Positions 16,459 through 24,117 of a stretch of 34,203 nt of DNA are shown here, one piece after another. Position 1 is the stretch's first letter; each line of letters starts with the position of its first letter. The stretch comes from Hyphomicrobiales bacterium (lineage in GTDB: Bacteria > Pseudomonadota > Alphaproteobacteria > Rhizobiales > Beijerinckiaceae). Both the position numbers and the translations under genes were made by a program. The stretch spans positions 1 through 34,203 of the forward strand of contig CANGIS010000029.1 in NCBI GenBank assembly GCA_947454055.1, given 5' to 3'. The notes beneath the pieces were generated by a model. The model was given only the letters and a program-made list of their open reading frames with translations, was not told the origin of the DNA and did no database searches.

Positions 16459-17334
16459 CTACAAGCCATCGAAAGCAAGGATGGCGGCATCGAGTCGTGC
16501 GCGATAATCGAGCGTATAGGAACGATAATCGAAATCGAGTGTCGAATGCGTTTCCGACACCATGCTCCACATCGTTTCGCGCAACAAGGACGCGGCCCGC
16601 ATCGCCGCATAGGAGCGAAGCAGAGTCCGATCGGGTGTGCGACCAAAATAATGCGTCAACATTTCATGCTCGGCTTGCTCGTCAAAGCCGTTATTTGACG
16701 CCAAATTGGCCAGATCGAACAAGGGACTGTTTAACCCCGCATAATCGTAATCGATCAACCAGAGGCGTTGGCCGTCATCGATCAGATTGGCCGCCAGCAG
16801 GTCATTGTGCCCTAAGACCAGCGAGACCGGCCCCACGCCCTGCTCCAGCCGGTCGGCAATGGCCAAGAGGGCTGGTACCTCCAAGGACCACTCATGCCCG
16901 GCCTCTTGGATCAGCCGCGCATAATGGCGGGCGACGTGAAACGGCCAAAAGGCCATTAGCGGTCCGATAAACTGTTGCCGCACCTCATGGTGGCAGCGCT
17001 TCAGCAGCGCCACGAGCGCCAGCAGACGCTGCGGATCGGCGATGTCCTCCGGCGTCAAGGTATGTCCGGCAACATGGCGCATCACCAGCATGCCGGGCTC
17101 GGCATGGACGATTTCGGGTGCAATGCCGGCACGATAGGCGGCCCGTGCCGAAGCCAATTCATGCCAGCGCAGAATGAGATGCACGGGATTGTCATCCCCC
17201 ACCCGAACAACAAACCGCTCGCCCGCATGGCGAACCATAAAATTGCGGTTGGTCAACCCGCCCGATAGAGGCTCACTCTCGATTGGCCCCGAAAAACAGG
17301 CAAGCCGCGCTATTTGATCTTCGATCGTCGTCAA
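16459..17334 (-). CDS. Choline-kinase-like phosphotransferase (APH family)
   Basis: 291-residue protein-kinase-like small-molecule phosphotransferase. The glycine-rich region reads LSGGLTNRNFMV. Catalytic loop residues are His176, Asp178 and Asn183 in GHNDLLAANL, and the metal-binding segment is LIDYDYAG (Asp195). The choline/ethanolamine-kinase subgroup is suggested by LSGGLTNRN and SPLFDLANLASNN. It may phosphorylate an amino alcohol related to the substrate of the operon, but the substrate is inference. The start is a TTG at 17334 six bases after a perfect GGAGG (17341-17345), in the 11-base gap behind the upstream gene's stop. No ATG gives a comparable start, so a rare TTG start is likely. 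Confidence 0.8.
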   Translation of the reverse strand: MTTIEDQIARLACFSGPIESEPLSGGLTNRNFMVRHAGERFVVRVGDDNPVHLILRWHELASARAAYRAGIAPEIVHAEPGMLVMRHVAGHTLTPEDIADPQRLLALVALLKRCHHEVRQQFIGPLMAFWPFHVARHYARLIQEAGHEWSLEVPALLAIADRLEQGVGPVSLVLGHNDLLAANLIDDGQRLWLIDYDYAGLNSPLFDLANLASNNGFDEQAEHEMLTHYFGRTPDRTLLRSYAAMRAASLLRETMWSMVSETHSTLDFDYRSYTLDYRARLDAAILAFDGL

Positions 17335-17345
17335 ACGCCGCCTCC

Positions 17346-18302
17346 CTAATGCTCGCCGTCGCTGTCGGAAAAGGATCCCGCTTGCGCCTTCAACGCACGA
17401 AGAGCAGCCATGCGCTCATCGCGCCAGCCCAGTTTGCGCGGCAATGCCGAAACAGGCAAGGCGGAGCGCATCGCATCATGCAGCACACCGACCAGTTTCT
17501 GCGTCACGACCGGCGATGTTCCTCCGCGCTCCCTCGCCAGATCATCAAACATAAAGCCATAGCGTTTCAAATAATCGGCGATGCCGCCGGGCGCGTTCAG
17601 ATCAATGCCTTCGAGCGGTCCTAAAAACGCCCAGCGCAACCCAAACCCGTCGCTGATCAGCCGGTCGACATCTTCCGGACTCATCAGCCCGTCTTCAATC
17701 ACGCGGAACATCTCGGTGAGCAAAGCGCCTTGCAAACGGTTCATCACAAAACCCGGTTGCTCGCGCTTCACCATCACGGGCGACTGCCCGATGGCCTGCA
17801 TCAATTCATAGGTAATCTCGACCGTCTCAAGCGAGGTGAACGGTGCGGGTACGATCTCCACCACGGGAATCAAATGCGGCGGCGCGGCGGGATGGGCAAC
17901 GATGCAGCGATGGCGCCCCACAATCTCGCTGGCAAAGCGCGAAATACCGAAACTCGATGTCGAACTCGCCAACACCGCATCGGGCGGGGCGTAACGGTCC
18001 AACTCGCGAAACACGGCCGCTTTGATATCGAGTTTTTCTTCCAAAGCCTCCATGACAAAGCCAGCGTCTTGCACCGCATGGGGCAAATCGGCATACACCG
18101 AGACGCGGGAAAGCAGATCATCAACAGAGACATCGGGTGCAATGGCTTGGGCGCGGGAAGCGGCATTTGCCACATAATCCCGCACCGAATCGATGGCGTC
18201 AGACCGTCGCGACACCACGCGGACGGCCACGCCCGCGCGGGCAAACACAATCGCCCACGAGCTGCCGATGATACCGCCCCCGATCACGGTCACATGCGCC
18301 AT
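17346..18302 (-). CDS. Lambda-crystallin-type 3-hydroxyacid / L-gulonate-type dehydrogenase
   Basis: 318-residue NAD-dependent dehydrogenase of the 3-hydroxyacyl-CoA dehydrogenase superfamily, the same length as lambda-crystallin (L-gulonate 3-dehydrogenase). The Rossmann motif is G8-x-G10-x2-G13. SSTSSF carries the catalytic-type serine, and His137 (VAHP) and Asn188 (GFVMNRLQ) are 51 residues apart, as in CRYL1. The C-terminal half keeps IGQSPVMVKRE and GLRWAFLGPLEGIDLNA. The usual HPxNPP reads HPAAPP, so the asparagine of that motif is lost. Carnitine dehydrogenase belongs to the same superfamily and would fit a betaine pathway, but the residues look closer to lambda-crystallin. The start at 18302 has GGAGG ten bases upstream; the in-frame extension to 18398 is not supported. 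First gene of the operon. Confidence 0.82.
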   Translation of the reverse strand: MAHVTVIGGGIIGSSWAIVFARAGVAVRVVSRRSDAIDSVRDYVANAASRAQAIAPDVSVDDLLSRVSVYADLPHAVQDAGFVMEALEEKLDIKAAVFRELDRYAPPDAVLASSTSSFGISRFASEIVGRHRCIVAHPAAPPHLIPVVEIVPAPFTSLETVEITYELMQAIGQSPVMVKREQPGFVMNRLQGALLTEMFRVIEDGLMSPEDVDRLISDGFGLRWAFLGPLEGIDLNAPGGIADYLKRYGFMFDDLARERGGTSPVVTQKLVGVLHDAMRSALPVSALPRKLGWRDERMAALRALKAQAGSFSDSDGEH

Positions 18303-18356
18303 AGGATCCTTGCCTCCAAATTGCCCGATTGATAGGAGACTTGATCGGTTCGCCAG

Positions 18357-18398
18357 CCCTTTGGCAAGGGTGCAGCGCGTTAAAAAGCGCTTTGGCAA
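18357..18398. promoter_or_regulatory. Paired CTTTGGCAA repeats in the divergent promoter region
   Basis: The 124-base gap (18303-18426) between the divergent dehydrogenase operon and epimerase gene contains CTTTGGCAA at 18359-18367 and again at 18390-18398. The spacing is 31 bases, about three helical turns. The first copy lies inside the inverted repeat CCCTT-TGGC-AAGGG (18357-18370). This arrangement could bind a dimeric or cooperative regulator. The role is inference; no regulator gene is present. Confidence 0.3.
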
Positions 18399-18426
18399 AC
18401 AGGAACCCTTGAACTATAAGCGCGTC

Positions 18427-19446
18427 ATGGCACAGCTCAAAATCCTCGTCACCGGCGCGGCCGGCTTCATCGGTTTTCACGTTTCGCGTCGGTTGCTGGC
18501 CGAGGGCCACATCGTCACAGGCTATGATAACCTCAATCCCTATTACGATGTGACGTTGAAACACGCGCGTCTGGCCGAACTGGCGAAGGAAGCGACGTTC
18601 CGTTTCGTCGAGGGTGATCTGGCCGATAGTGACGCGGTGGATGCGCTGTTCCGTGAAGGCCAATTCACCCATGTCGTGAATTTGGCCGCCCAAGCCGGCG
18701 TGCGCTATTCGCTCAAAAATCCGAAGGCCTATGGCGACGCCAATCTGACTGGTTTTCTCAACATTCTCGAAGCCTGCCGTCACAACGCAATCGAGCATCT
18801 CGTTTACGCGTCGTCCTCCTCGGTCTATGGCGCGAATACCGCAATGCCGTTTTCCGTGCATGACAATGTCGATCATCCGCTCTCTCTTTACGCGGCGACG
18901 AAGAAAGCCAATGAGCTGATGGCGCATTCCTACGCGCATATGTTCGGCCTGCCCTCCACCGGTTTGCGCTTCTTTACCGTTTACGGCCCATGGGGCCGGC
19001 CCGATATGGCGATGTGGCTATTTGCCGATGCCATTCTCAAGGGCGAGCCGATTACCCTGTTCAACTATGGCAAGATGCGGCGCGATTTCACCTATGTCGA
19101 CGACATTGTGGAATCCATCGCCCGCCTCGTGCCAAAAACCGCCGAGCCCAATCCCGACTGGAACGGCGCCCATCCCGATCCGGGCACCAGCAAGGCTCCT
19201 TGGCGCATTTACAACATCGGCAATAACAGCCCCGTCGAGCTGATGGATCTCGTCACGACGATGGAAAAGGCACTGGGCATCGAAGCCAAGAAAATTTTGG
19301 CCCCGATTGAGACCGGCGACGTGCCGGAGACCTACGCGAATGTCGACGCACTGATGGAAGCGGTGGATTTCAAACCCTCAACCCCGCTCGATGTGGGCGT
19401 TGGAAAGTTCGTCGGCTGGTTCCGCCAGTGGCGGGGGAATCATTAA
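18427..19446 (+). CDS. UDP-glucuronate 4-epimerase (NAD-dependent epimerase, CapI/LpsL type)
   Basis: 339-residue extended short-chain dehydrogenase. It would interconvert UDP-glucuronate and UDP-galacturonate for surface polysaccharide. The N-terminal motif TGAAGFIGFHV binds NAD. The substrate-side segment GYDNLNPYYDVTLKHARL is typical of the GlcA-epimerase/CapI group. Catalytic residues are visible in ASSSSVYG and YAATKKANE (Tyr-x3-Lys). RRDFTYVDDIVE and NIGNNSPVELMDL complete the family pattern. The start ATG at 18427 fits the normal N terminus; longer in-frame starts run back into the opposite operon and are rejected. First gene of the polysaccharide half; a hairpin follows nine bases after its stop. 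Confidence 0.88.
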   Translation: MAQLKILVTGAAGFIGFHVSRRLLAEGHIVTGYDNLNPYYDVTLKHARLAELAKEATFRFVEGDLADSDAVDALFREGQFTHVVNLAAQAGVRYSLKNPKAYGDANLTGFLNILEACRHNAIEHLVYASSSSVYGANTAMPFSVHDNVDHPLSLYAATKKANELMAHSYAHMFGLPSTGLRFFTVYGPWGRPDMAMWLFADAILKGEPITLFNYGKMRRDFTYVDDIVESIARLVPKTAEPNPDWNGAHPDPGTSKAPWRIYNIGNNSPVELMDLVTTMEKALGIEAKKILAPIETGDVPETYANVDALMEAVDFKPSTPLDVGVGKFVGWFRQWRGNH

Positions 19447-19454
19447 AAATCAAT

Positions 19455-19491
19455 ACCCGTCATTGCGAGCAAGAGCGAAGCAATGACGGGT
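19455..19491. terminator. REP-like palindrome acting as shared terminator between convergent genes
   Basis: ACCCGTCATTGC (19455-19466) and GCAATGACGGGT (19480-19491) form a perfect 12-bp stem with a 13-base loop. It fills the 50-base gap between the convergent epimerase and amidotransferase genes. On the - strand the stem is followed by ATTGATTTTT, giving a reasonable intrinsic terminator for the amidotransferase; on the + strand no T run follows. The core CCGTCATTGCGAG recurs at 23432-23444. Confidence 0.7.
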
Positions 19492-19496
19492 GAGTG

Positions 19497-21398
19497 TTAC
19501 CCAGCCCGCAACCATTGTGTTGCCACCAGAACCGGCCACACATCATTATGCCGGTCGCGCCTTCCTGAGACATGATCCGACCAAGCCGCTGAGATCGCGT
19601 GGTCGTCAAACAAACCATCCCGACGCAACGCCGCCGGATCGAGGAGATGAGAAGCCCATTCCCGCAACGGCCCGCGCAGCCATTGGGCGAGCGGCACGCC
19701 AAACCCTTTTTTGGGCCGCTCCACCATCGCGCGTGGCACATGGCGATAGAGCACCTCGCGCAAAATCCATTTGCCGACACCCTCGCGACGCCGCAAATGC
19801 ATCGGCAAGGTCAGCGCAAATTCGACGATCCGGTGATCGAGCATCGGCACACGCGATTCAAGCGAGACGCCCATCGATGCGCGATCAACCTTGGCCAAAA
19901 TATCATCCGGCAGATAGGCCGTCATATCGCGCGCGATCATCCGCTCCAAATCACTGAGCGGCAAAGCTTCAAACGCATCCATTGTACGCGCTGCCTCACC
20001 ATCCAACCCAAGCACAGGCACGCTCTGCCCCGACCAATGGCCCAGCAAGCGCTCGACCATCGCTTGAGGCGTCGCGGCGGAAACAACTCCCGCCGCTAAC
20101 CGCATCCGGCGGGCCAGCGCGCTTTGACCCGTAAGCCCCGCGATGGGCGCAACGCCTTTAATCCCGACGCCAAGCATTTGACGAACCGGCAAGGGCAAAG
20201 TCCGATTCAGTGCAAAGAATTTTTCGGCCAAACCATAGGTATTGTAACCACCAAACAATTCATCGCCTGCATCGCCCGAAAGCGATACGGTTACCTGCGA
20301 ACGGGCGAGCTTTGAAACAAGATAAGTCGGCACCTGCGAAATATCGGCCAAGGGCTCGTCATAAAGCGTTGGCAGAAGCGGGATGACATCGAGTGCATCG
20401 CGCGACGAGATCTGCATCTCGGTATGATCCGTGCCGATATGGCGCGCCACCTCGGCAGCAAACGGCGCTTCGTTAAACGCGTCTTCCTCGAAGCCGATGG
20501 TGAAGGTGCGAATGGGTCGCGTCGCCTGCTTTTGCATTAGCGCCACAATAACCGAACTATCGATGCCGCCGGATAAAAACGCCCCCACCGGAACATCGGC
20601 CATCATCTGCAACGCAATCGAATCCGACAGCAGCATTTCAAGCGCATCGACGGCCTCGGAATCACGGCCCGAAAACGGCGTAGCCTTGCCGACAGAGGCC
20701 GCTTCCGCCACCGACCAGAACGGCGCGATCACGGGTTCGCGATCCGTCAGCGAAACGGTCAACACGGTGCCGGGCTGGAGTTTTGCGAGACCCTGATAAA
20801 TCGAAGCAGGCCCGCCAATATATTGCCGGCGCAACAGATCGCCTATAGCCGCGCGGTTAATATCGGCTGCGAAACGCGGATGGGCTTTGATCGCCTTCAA
20901 CTCCGAGCCGAACAGAAACACGCCCTTCGACCAGCCGTAATAAAGCGGCTTCTCGCCCAGACGATCGCGTGCGAGCAGAAGCTTTCGTTCGTCCTCGTCC
21001 CACAGCGCAATCGCGAACATACCGACCGCTTGTTTCAACGTCTCGACAACACCCCAGCTTTCAAAACAAGCGAGCAGTGTTTCAGTGTCGGAATGCCCCC
21101 GCCATTGCGGTGCCTCGCCTTCCGATTCCAACACGCGGCGCAGCGCCTGATGGTTATAAATTTCGCCGTTCCAAACGAGTGTAAAACGCCCACGCGTCGA
21201 CCGCATTGGTTGGTGGCCCGCAACGGAGAGATCGACAATCGCAAGGCGGCGATGGCTTAACCCGATACCTGCCTCGGCATCGAGCCAGACGCCAGAATCA
21301 TCCGGTCCGCGATGGGCCAAACGGTTGCCCATCGCGTGAAGCACGGCTTCGCCATCACGCCCGAGATGCCCATCTAAAAAACCGCTCAAACCACACAT
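19497..21398 (-). CDS. Asparagine synthase-type glutamine amidotransferase, polysaccharide locus copy 1
   Basis: 633-residue glutamine-dependent amidotransferase of the AsnB family. The start must be the ATG at 21398, since Cys2 (MCGLSGF) is the glutaminase nucleophile; AGAGG lies upstream. The N-terminal Ntn domain carries HRGPDDSG and RLAIVDLS and ends near residue 200. The C-terminal synthetase domain has the ATP pyrophosphatase loop at SGGIDSS (from Ser276) and SLSGDAGDELFGGYNTY. In surface-glycan loci such enzymes amidate sugar carboxylates, for example uronic acids, and do not necessarily make asparagine. That fits the uronate epimerase next door but is inference. It follows the deacetylase gene with a four-base gap. 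Confidence 0.87.
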   Translation of the reverse strand: MCGLSGFLDGHLGRDGEAVLHAMGNRLAHRGPDDSGVWLDAEAGIGLSHRRLAIVDLSVAGHQPMRSTRGRFTLVWNGEIYNHQALRRVLESEGEAPQWRGHSDTETLLACFESWGVVETLKQAVGMFAIALWDEDERKLLLARDRLGEKPLYYGWSKGVFLFGSELKAIKAHPRFAADINRAAIGDLLRRQYIGGPASIYQGLAKLQPGTVLTVSLTDREPVIAPFWSVAEAASVGKATPFSGRDSEAVDALEMLLSDSIALQMMADVPVGAFLSGGIDSSVIVALMQKQATRPIRTFTIGFEEDAFNEAPFAAEVARHIGTDHTEMQISSRDALDVIPLLPTLYDEPLADISQVPTYLVSKLARSQVTVSLSGDAGDELFGGYNTYGLAEKFFALNRTLPLPVRQMLGVGIKGVAPIAGLTGQSALARRMRLAAGVVSAATPQAMVERLLGHWSGQSVPVLGLDGEAARTMDAFEALPLSDLERMIARDMTAYLPDDILAKVDRASMGVSLESRVPMLDHRIVEFALTLPMHLRRREGVGKWILREVLYRHVPRAMVERPKKGFGVPLAQWLRGPLREWASHLLDPAALRRDGLFDDHAISAAWSDHVSGRRDRHNDVWPVLVATQWLRAG

Positions 21399-21402
21399 CG
21401 GC

Positions 21403-22137
21403 CTATCCTCTCGCCAAGCGATAGACACGCAGCGCCCATTGGCTTGCCATCCGCGTTAACCGATCCAGCATTTCGCTGGGTGGTGCAATGGCAATCGCTT
21501 CGCCAAATCCGATAAGATGGGATTTGTGCGCTTTGATAAAATCAACCATCCGCTTGATTGACGCCTCGCTCATCGTGTTGGCATGCAGGCAAATGGTTTC
21601 AACGCCGAAGCCCAAACCCAGCGGCTTTGAAAGCAATTGCGGCAACGCGACAAGGCCTTCCAAATCATAGGCGTAAAAGCCATAGCCATCGGTAACGGCT
21701 TTAAAATCCAGCGCCTTTAACGCCTTGAGCGTGTTGGTATCAAACGAGTGCGAGGGCGCCATGAACACGCCATGCCAAAGGCCTTCGCGCACCAAAATAT
21801 CTTTGCCCGCAGCGAGCTTTTGAAATTGCTCGCTATAAGGCAGACCGGCGAATTCCGATTTGCTGCCAATACCAAGCAAGCCACGCTCGCTGGTCGCATA
21901 AATATGGGTGTAGCCGTGCTGGGCAATGGTCCAGCCTTTCGCCGCGCGGCCACGCAACCAAGGCCAAAAATCGGCCCGCTCCGGTTCAACCGTTAGCGAC
22001 GGATCGCGGCACTCCGGTACAACGCCGATCAGGAAGGGAAAATCGAGTTCATCCGCCACCTGCTCGAAGGGTGCAAACTTCGTCCAAGCCATACCGGGGG
22101 TGATGTCATCAAAACGGATCAAAAAGCGGGTCGGCAT
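21403..22137 (-). CDS. DUF2334-type polysaccharide deacetylase-like protein
   Basis: 244-residue protein of the carbohydrate-esterase-4-like NodB fold, DUF2334 branch. The N-terminal metal-site motif reads RFDDITPGM, a central HGYTHIYAT supplies the histidines, and a later APSHSFD segment resembles the third motif. Members of this fold remove N- or O-acyl groups from sugars. No signal peptide is visible, so it would act in the cytoplasm on nucleotide- or lipid-linked sugars unless exported otherwise. It is co-transcribed with the downstream amidotransferase (four-base gap). The ribosome-binding site before the ATG at 22137 is weak. A true substrate cannot be stated. Confidence 0.77.
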   Translation of the reverse strand: MPTRFLIRFDDITPGMAWTKFAPFEQVADELDFPFLIGVVPECRDPSLTVEPERADFWPWLRGRAAKGWTIAQHGYTHIYATSERGLLGIGSKSEFAGLPYSEQFQKLAAGKDILVREGLWHGVFMAPSHSFDTNTLKALKALDFKAVTDGYGFYAYDLEGLVALPQLLSKPLGLGFGVETICLHANTMSEASIKRMVDFIKAHKSHLIGFGEAIAIAPPSEMLDRLTRMASQWALRVYRLARG

Positions 22138-22262
22138 GGTCGCAGGAACATTTCATCACATGAGAGGGTTCGACGAAGCGAAAAACTCGGTTTATGGCTT
22201 CGCAAGACCCGACAAATCGCGTAGCGAGTAGAGATCAATCGCTTGCCGAGCCTGAATTGCCG

Positions 22263-23423
22263 ATGAACAAAGCCCGTATCCTGCATGTAGTGATTGATCT
22301 TTCCGGCTTTGGCGGCGCGGAAATGACGCTGCTGCGTTATCTCGCCACCACCGAGAATGCCCGCGCCTCCCACGCGGTGCTGACGTTGAAAGCGGTAAAG
22401 GCCGGCCCGTCGGTTGGGGCGGAGATTGAAAAGCTCGGCATTCCGGTCCATTCGCTCGGTATCAGCGGTCTCAAAAGCATGGTGCTTGCGGTGCCCCGTC
22501 TTTTCAAAACTCTCCGCGCGCTTCAGCCTGATGTGCTTTCCGCTTGGCTCTATTATCCGAGCCTCATCGCCTCGTTGATCGGCCCCTTTTTGTCGCCCCG
22601 TCCACGGGTCATCTGGCACATCAGAAGCCTGCCCTTTGTAAGGTTTCAAGATCGTCCCGCTCGCTGGTTGACGCAGCGGCTTTTGGCCATGCTCTCGCAG
22701 ATCGGCAAGGTGCAGATCATCTCGAATTCGGAAGCGGCTCGTCTGGCCCATGCTGCAATCGGCTTTCAAACAAACGCTGATCGCTGGCAGGTCATCCCCA
22801 ACGCCGTCGATGTAACGCGATACCGCTTCAAAGCTGACGCCCGCGCTAGCATCCGCGCGAGCCTGCATCTGCCCGATAGCGCCCTCGTCATCGGTACGGT
22901 TGGCCGCAATGTCCCGGAAAAAGGCTATCCCGATCTCTTCAAAGCCTTTGGCCAAGTGCAAGCGCGCCTCCCGAGCGGGACGTGCGATCGGCTTCATCTC
23001 CTCATCGCCGGTCGCGACGTAACGATCGAAACACCAGGCATCGCGGCTTTGGTGGATGCCACCGGTCTGCCGCGTGATCGCTTCCATCTCCTCGGCGCGC
23101 GTGGCGATGTGGCGGAATTGCTTTCCGCGATGGATTTCTTTGTCATGCCGTCGCGCTCGGAATCGTTCCCCAATGCGCTGGCTGAAGCCATGGCGGTGGG
23201 GTTACCTGCGATTGCCACCGATGTCGGCGATTGCCGCGTGGTGCTGGATGATGACCGCTTTATAGCAACCGCCGATACGCTCACGGATGGCCTTGCGAGC
23301 ATGATCATGCTCGATGCCGATGAGCAACACGCCATTGGTGCGGGTAACCGCGAACGCATTGCTAAACGCTATACGCTGGAGAAAATGACGGCAGCGTTTG
23401 ATCGCGCTTTTAAAGCTGGCTAA
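22263..23423 (+). CDS. GT4-family glycosyltransferase
   Basis: 386-residue GT-B fold glycosyltransferase. The N terminus has ILHVVIDLSGFGGAE, the acceptor-side glycine loop of GT4 enzymes. The C-terminal donor domain starts with GTVGRNVPEKGYPDL and holds the E-x7-E motif in SESFPNALAEAMAVGLP. It would transfer a sugar from a nucleotide donor to the growing lipid-linked glycan at the inner face of the membrane. An in-frame ATG at 22194 would add 23 residues of no family likeness, so 22263 is preferred, although no strong ribosome-binding site precedes either start. It stands alone on the + strand, divergent from the deacetylase and convergent with the YdcF-like gene. Confidence 0.85.
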   Translation: MNKARILHVVIDLSGFGGAEMTLLRYLATTENARASHAVLTLKAVKAGPSVGAEIEKLGIPVHSLGISGLKSMVLAVPRLFKTLRALQPDVLSAWLYYPSLIASLIGPFLSPRPRVIWHIRSLPFVRFQDRPARWLTQRLLAMLSQIGKVQIISNSEAARLAHAAIGFQTNADRWQVIPNAVDVTRYRFKADARASIRASLHLPDSALVIGTVGRNVPEKGYPDLFKAFGQVQARLPSGTCDRLHLLIAGRDVTIETPGIAALVDATGLPRDRFHLLGARGDVAELLSAMDFFVMPSRSESFPNALAEAMAVGLPAIATDVGDCRVVLDDDRFIATADTLTDGLASMIMLDADEQHAIGAGNRERIAKRYTLEKMTAAFDRAFKAG

Positions 23424-23431
23424 TTTCCGTG

Positions 23432-23463
23432 CCGTCATTGCGAGCGTTCCCTCGCAATGACGG
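23432..23463. repeat. REP-like palindrome, second copy
   Basis: CCGTCATTGCGAG (23432-23444) pairs perfectly with CTCGCAATGACGG (23451-23463), a 13-bp stem with the loop CGTTCC. It lies between a + strand gene ending at 23423 and a - strand gene ending at 23482. An A6 run follows on the + strand, and no T run follows in either direction, so its stem alone would act as terminator. It shares its core with the palindrome at 19455-19491. Confidence 0.75.
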
Positions 23464-23481
23464 AAAAAATGCAGTGCGTTT

Positions 23482-24117
23482 TTAAGCAGGCACCGCGAGG
23501 CCCAAGCGGAAATAGATTTGCTTGACGAATTCCAGCACGAATTGCGCGGTTACCGCCGGATCTTTCCACCAATGCGCGGGCGCGATGCAGCCTTCCTGAC
23601 AGGTGACTTGAATATCAGCCTGCGGCAAAGCTTCGCGAAAAATCGCCTGCGCGCGGCGTGAGTGATAATTGGTCGTCACCAGAATAAGCTTGGCCGGCTG
23701 ATCCCCCAGCGCTTCGTGCAAGCCCTTGGCTTCCTCGCGCGTGGTTAAGCTGCCATGGCCGAAAAACACAATCTTGGCCGGCGGCACGCCGATCTTTTCC
23801 AAAATCTGCCGTTTGATCTCGGTCCGGTCCGGCGCGTGATAACCCAGCTCCTCAACAATGCGTTCGATCTCGTCGGGATGGGCGGGTTCACCATTGCTGA
23901 CCCAGATGTCGCTCACAAAGCCCGCATCGAGCAATTCTTTGGCCCGCAACAACCGTGCATTGTTGCCATCCAGCACAATGGCGTGCTCGGCTTTTTGAAG
24001 CGGATCATTGACCATCAAAATCGATTCAAGATTGACCATCACCAACAGACCGGCGAGCACCGCAAACGAGCAAACGGTAGAAAAAATCCGCCGGAGGGTG
24101 AGCAGGACTAATCTCAT
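23482..24117 (-). CDS. YdcF/SanA-like membrane protein (DUF218)
   Basis: 211-residue protein with one N-terminal hydrophobic segment (about residues 10-32, TVCSFAVLAGLLVMVNL) and a DUF218 domain behind it, so the domain probably faces the periplasm. The family pattern is visible in AEHAIVLDG, GSLTTREEAKGL and LILVTTNYHSRRA. The first glycine-rich motif, usually like VLGGG, reads VLDGN here. YdcF/SanA proteins are linked to envelope integrity and, in glycan loci, to polysaccharide handling, without a settled reaction. It starts with ATGA overlapping the stop of the upstream aminotransferase gene and is the last gene of its operon. Confidence 0.8.
   Translation of the reverse strand: MRLVLLTLRRIFSTVCSFAVLAGLLVMVNLESILMVNDPLQKAEHAIVLDGNNARLLRAKELLDAGFVSDIWVSNGEPAHPDEIERIVEELGYHAPDRTEIKRQILEKIGVPPAKIVFFGHGSLTTREEAKGLHEALGDQPAKLILVTTNYHSRRAQAIFREALPQADIQVTCQEGCIAPAHWWKDPAVTAQFVLEFVKQIYFRLGLAVPA

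Noticed and set aside
18193-18426. Longer epimerase reading frame beginning at 18193
   Set aside because: The extra 78 codons lie over the start of the divergent dehydrogenase gene, and the family N terminus with its NAD motif begins at 18427.
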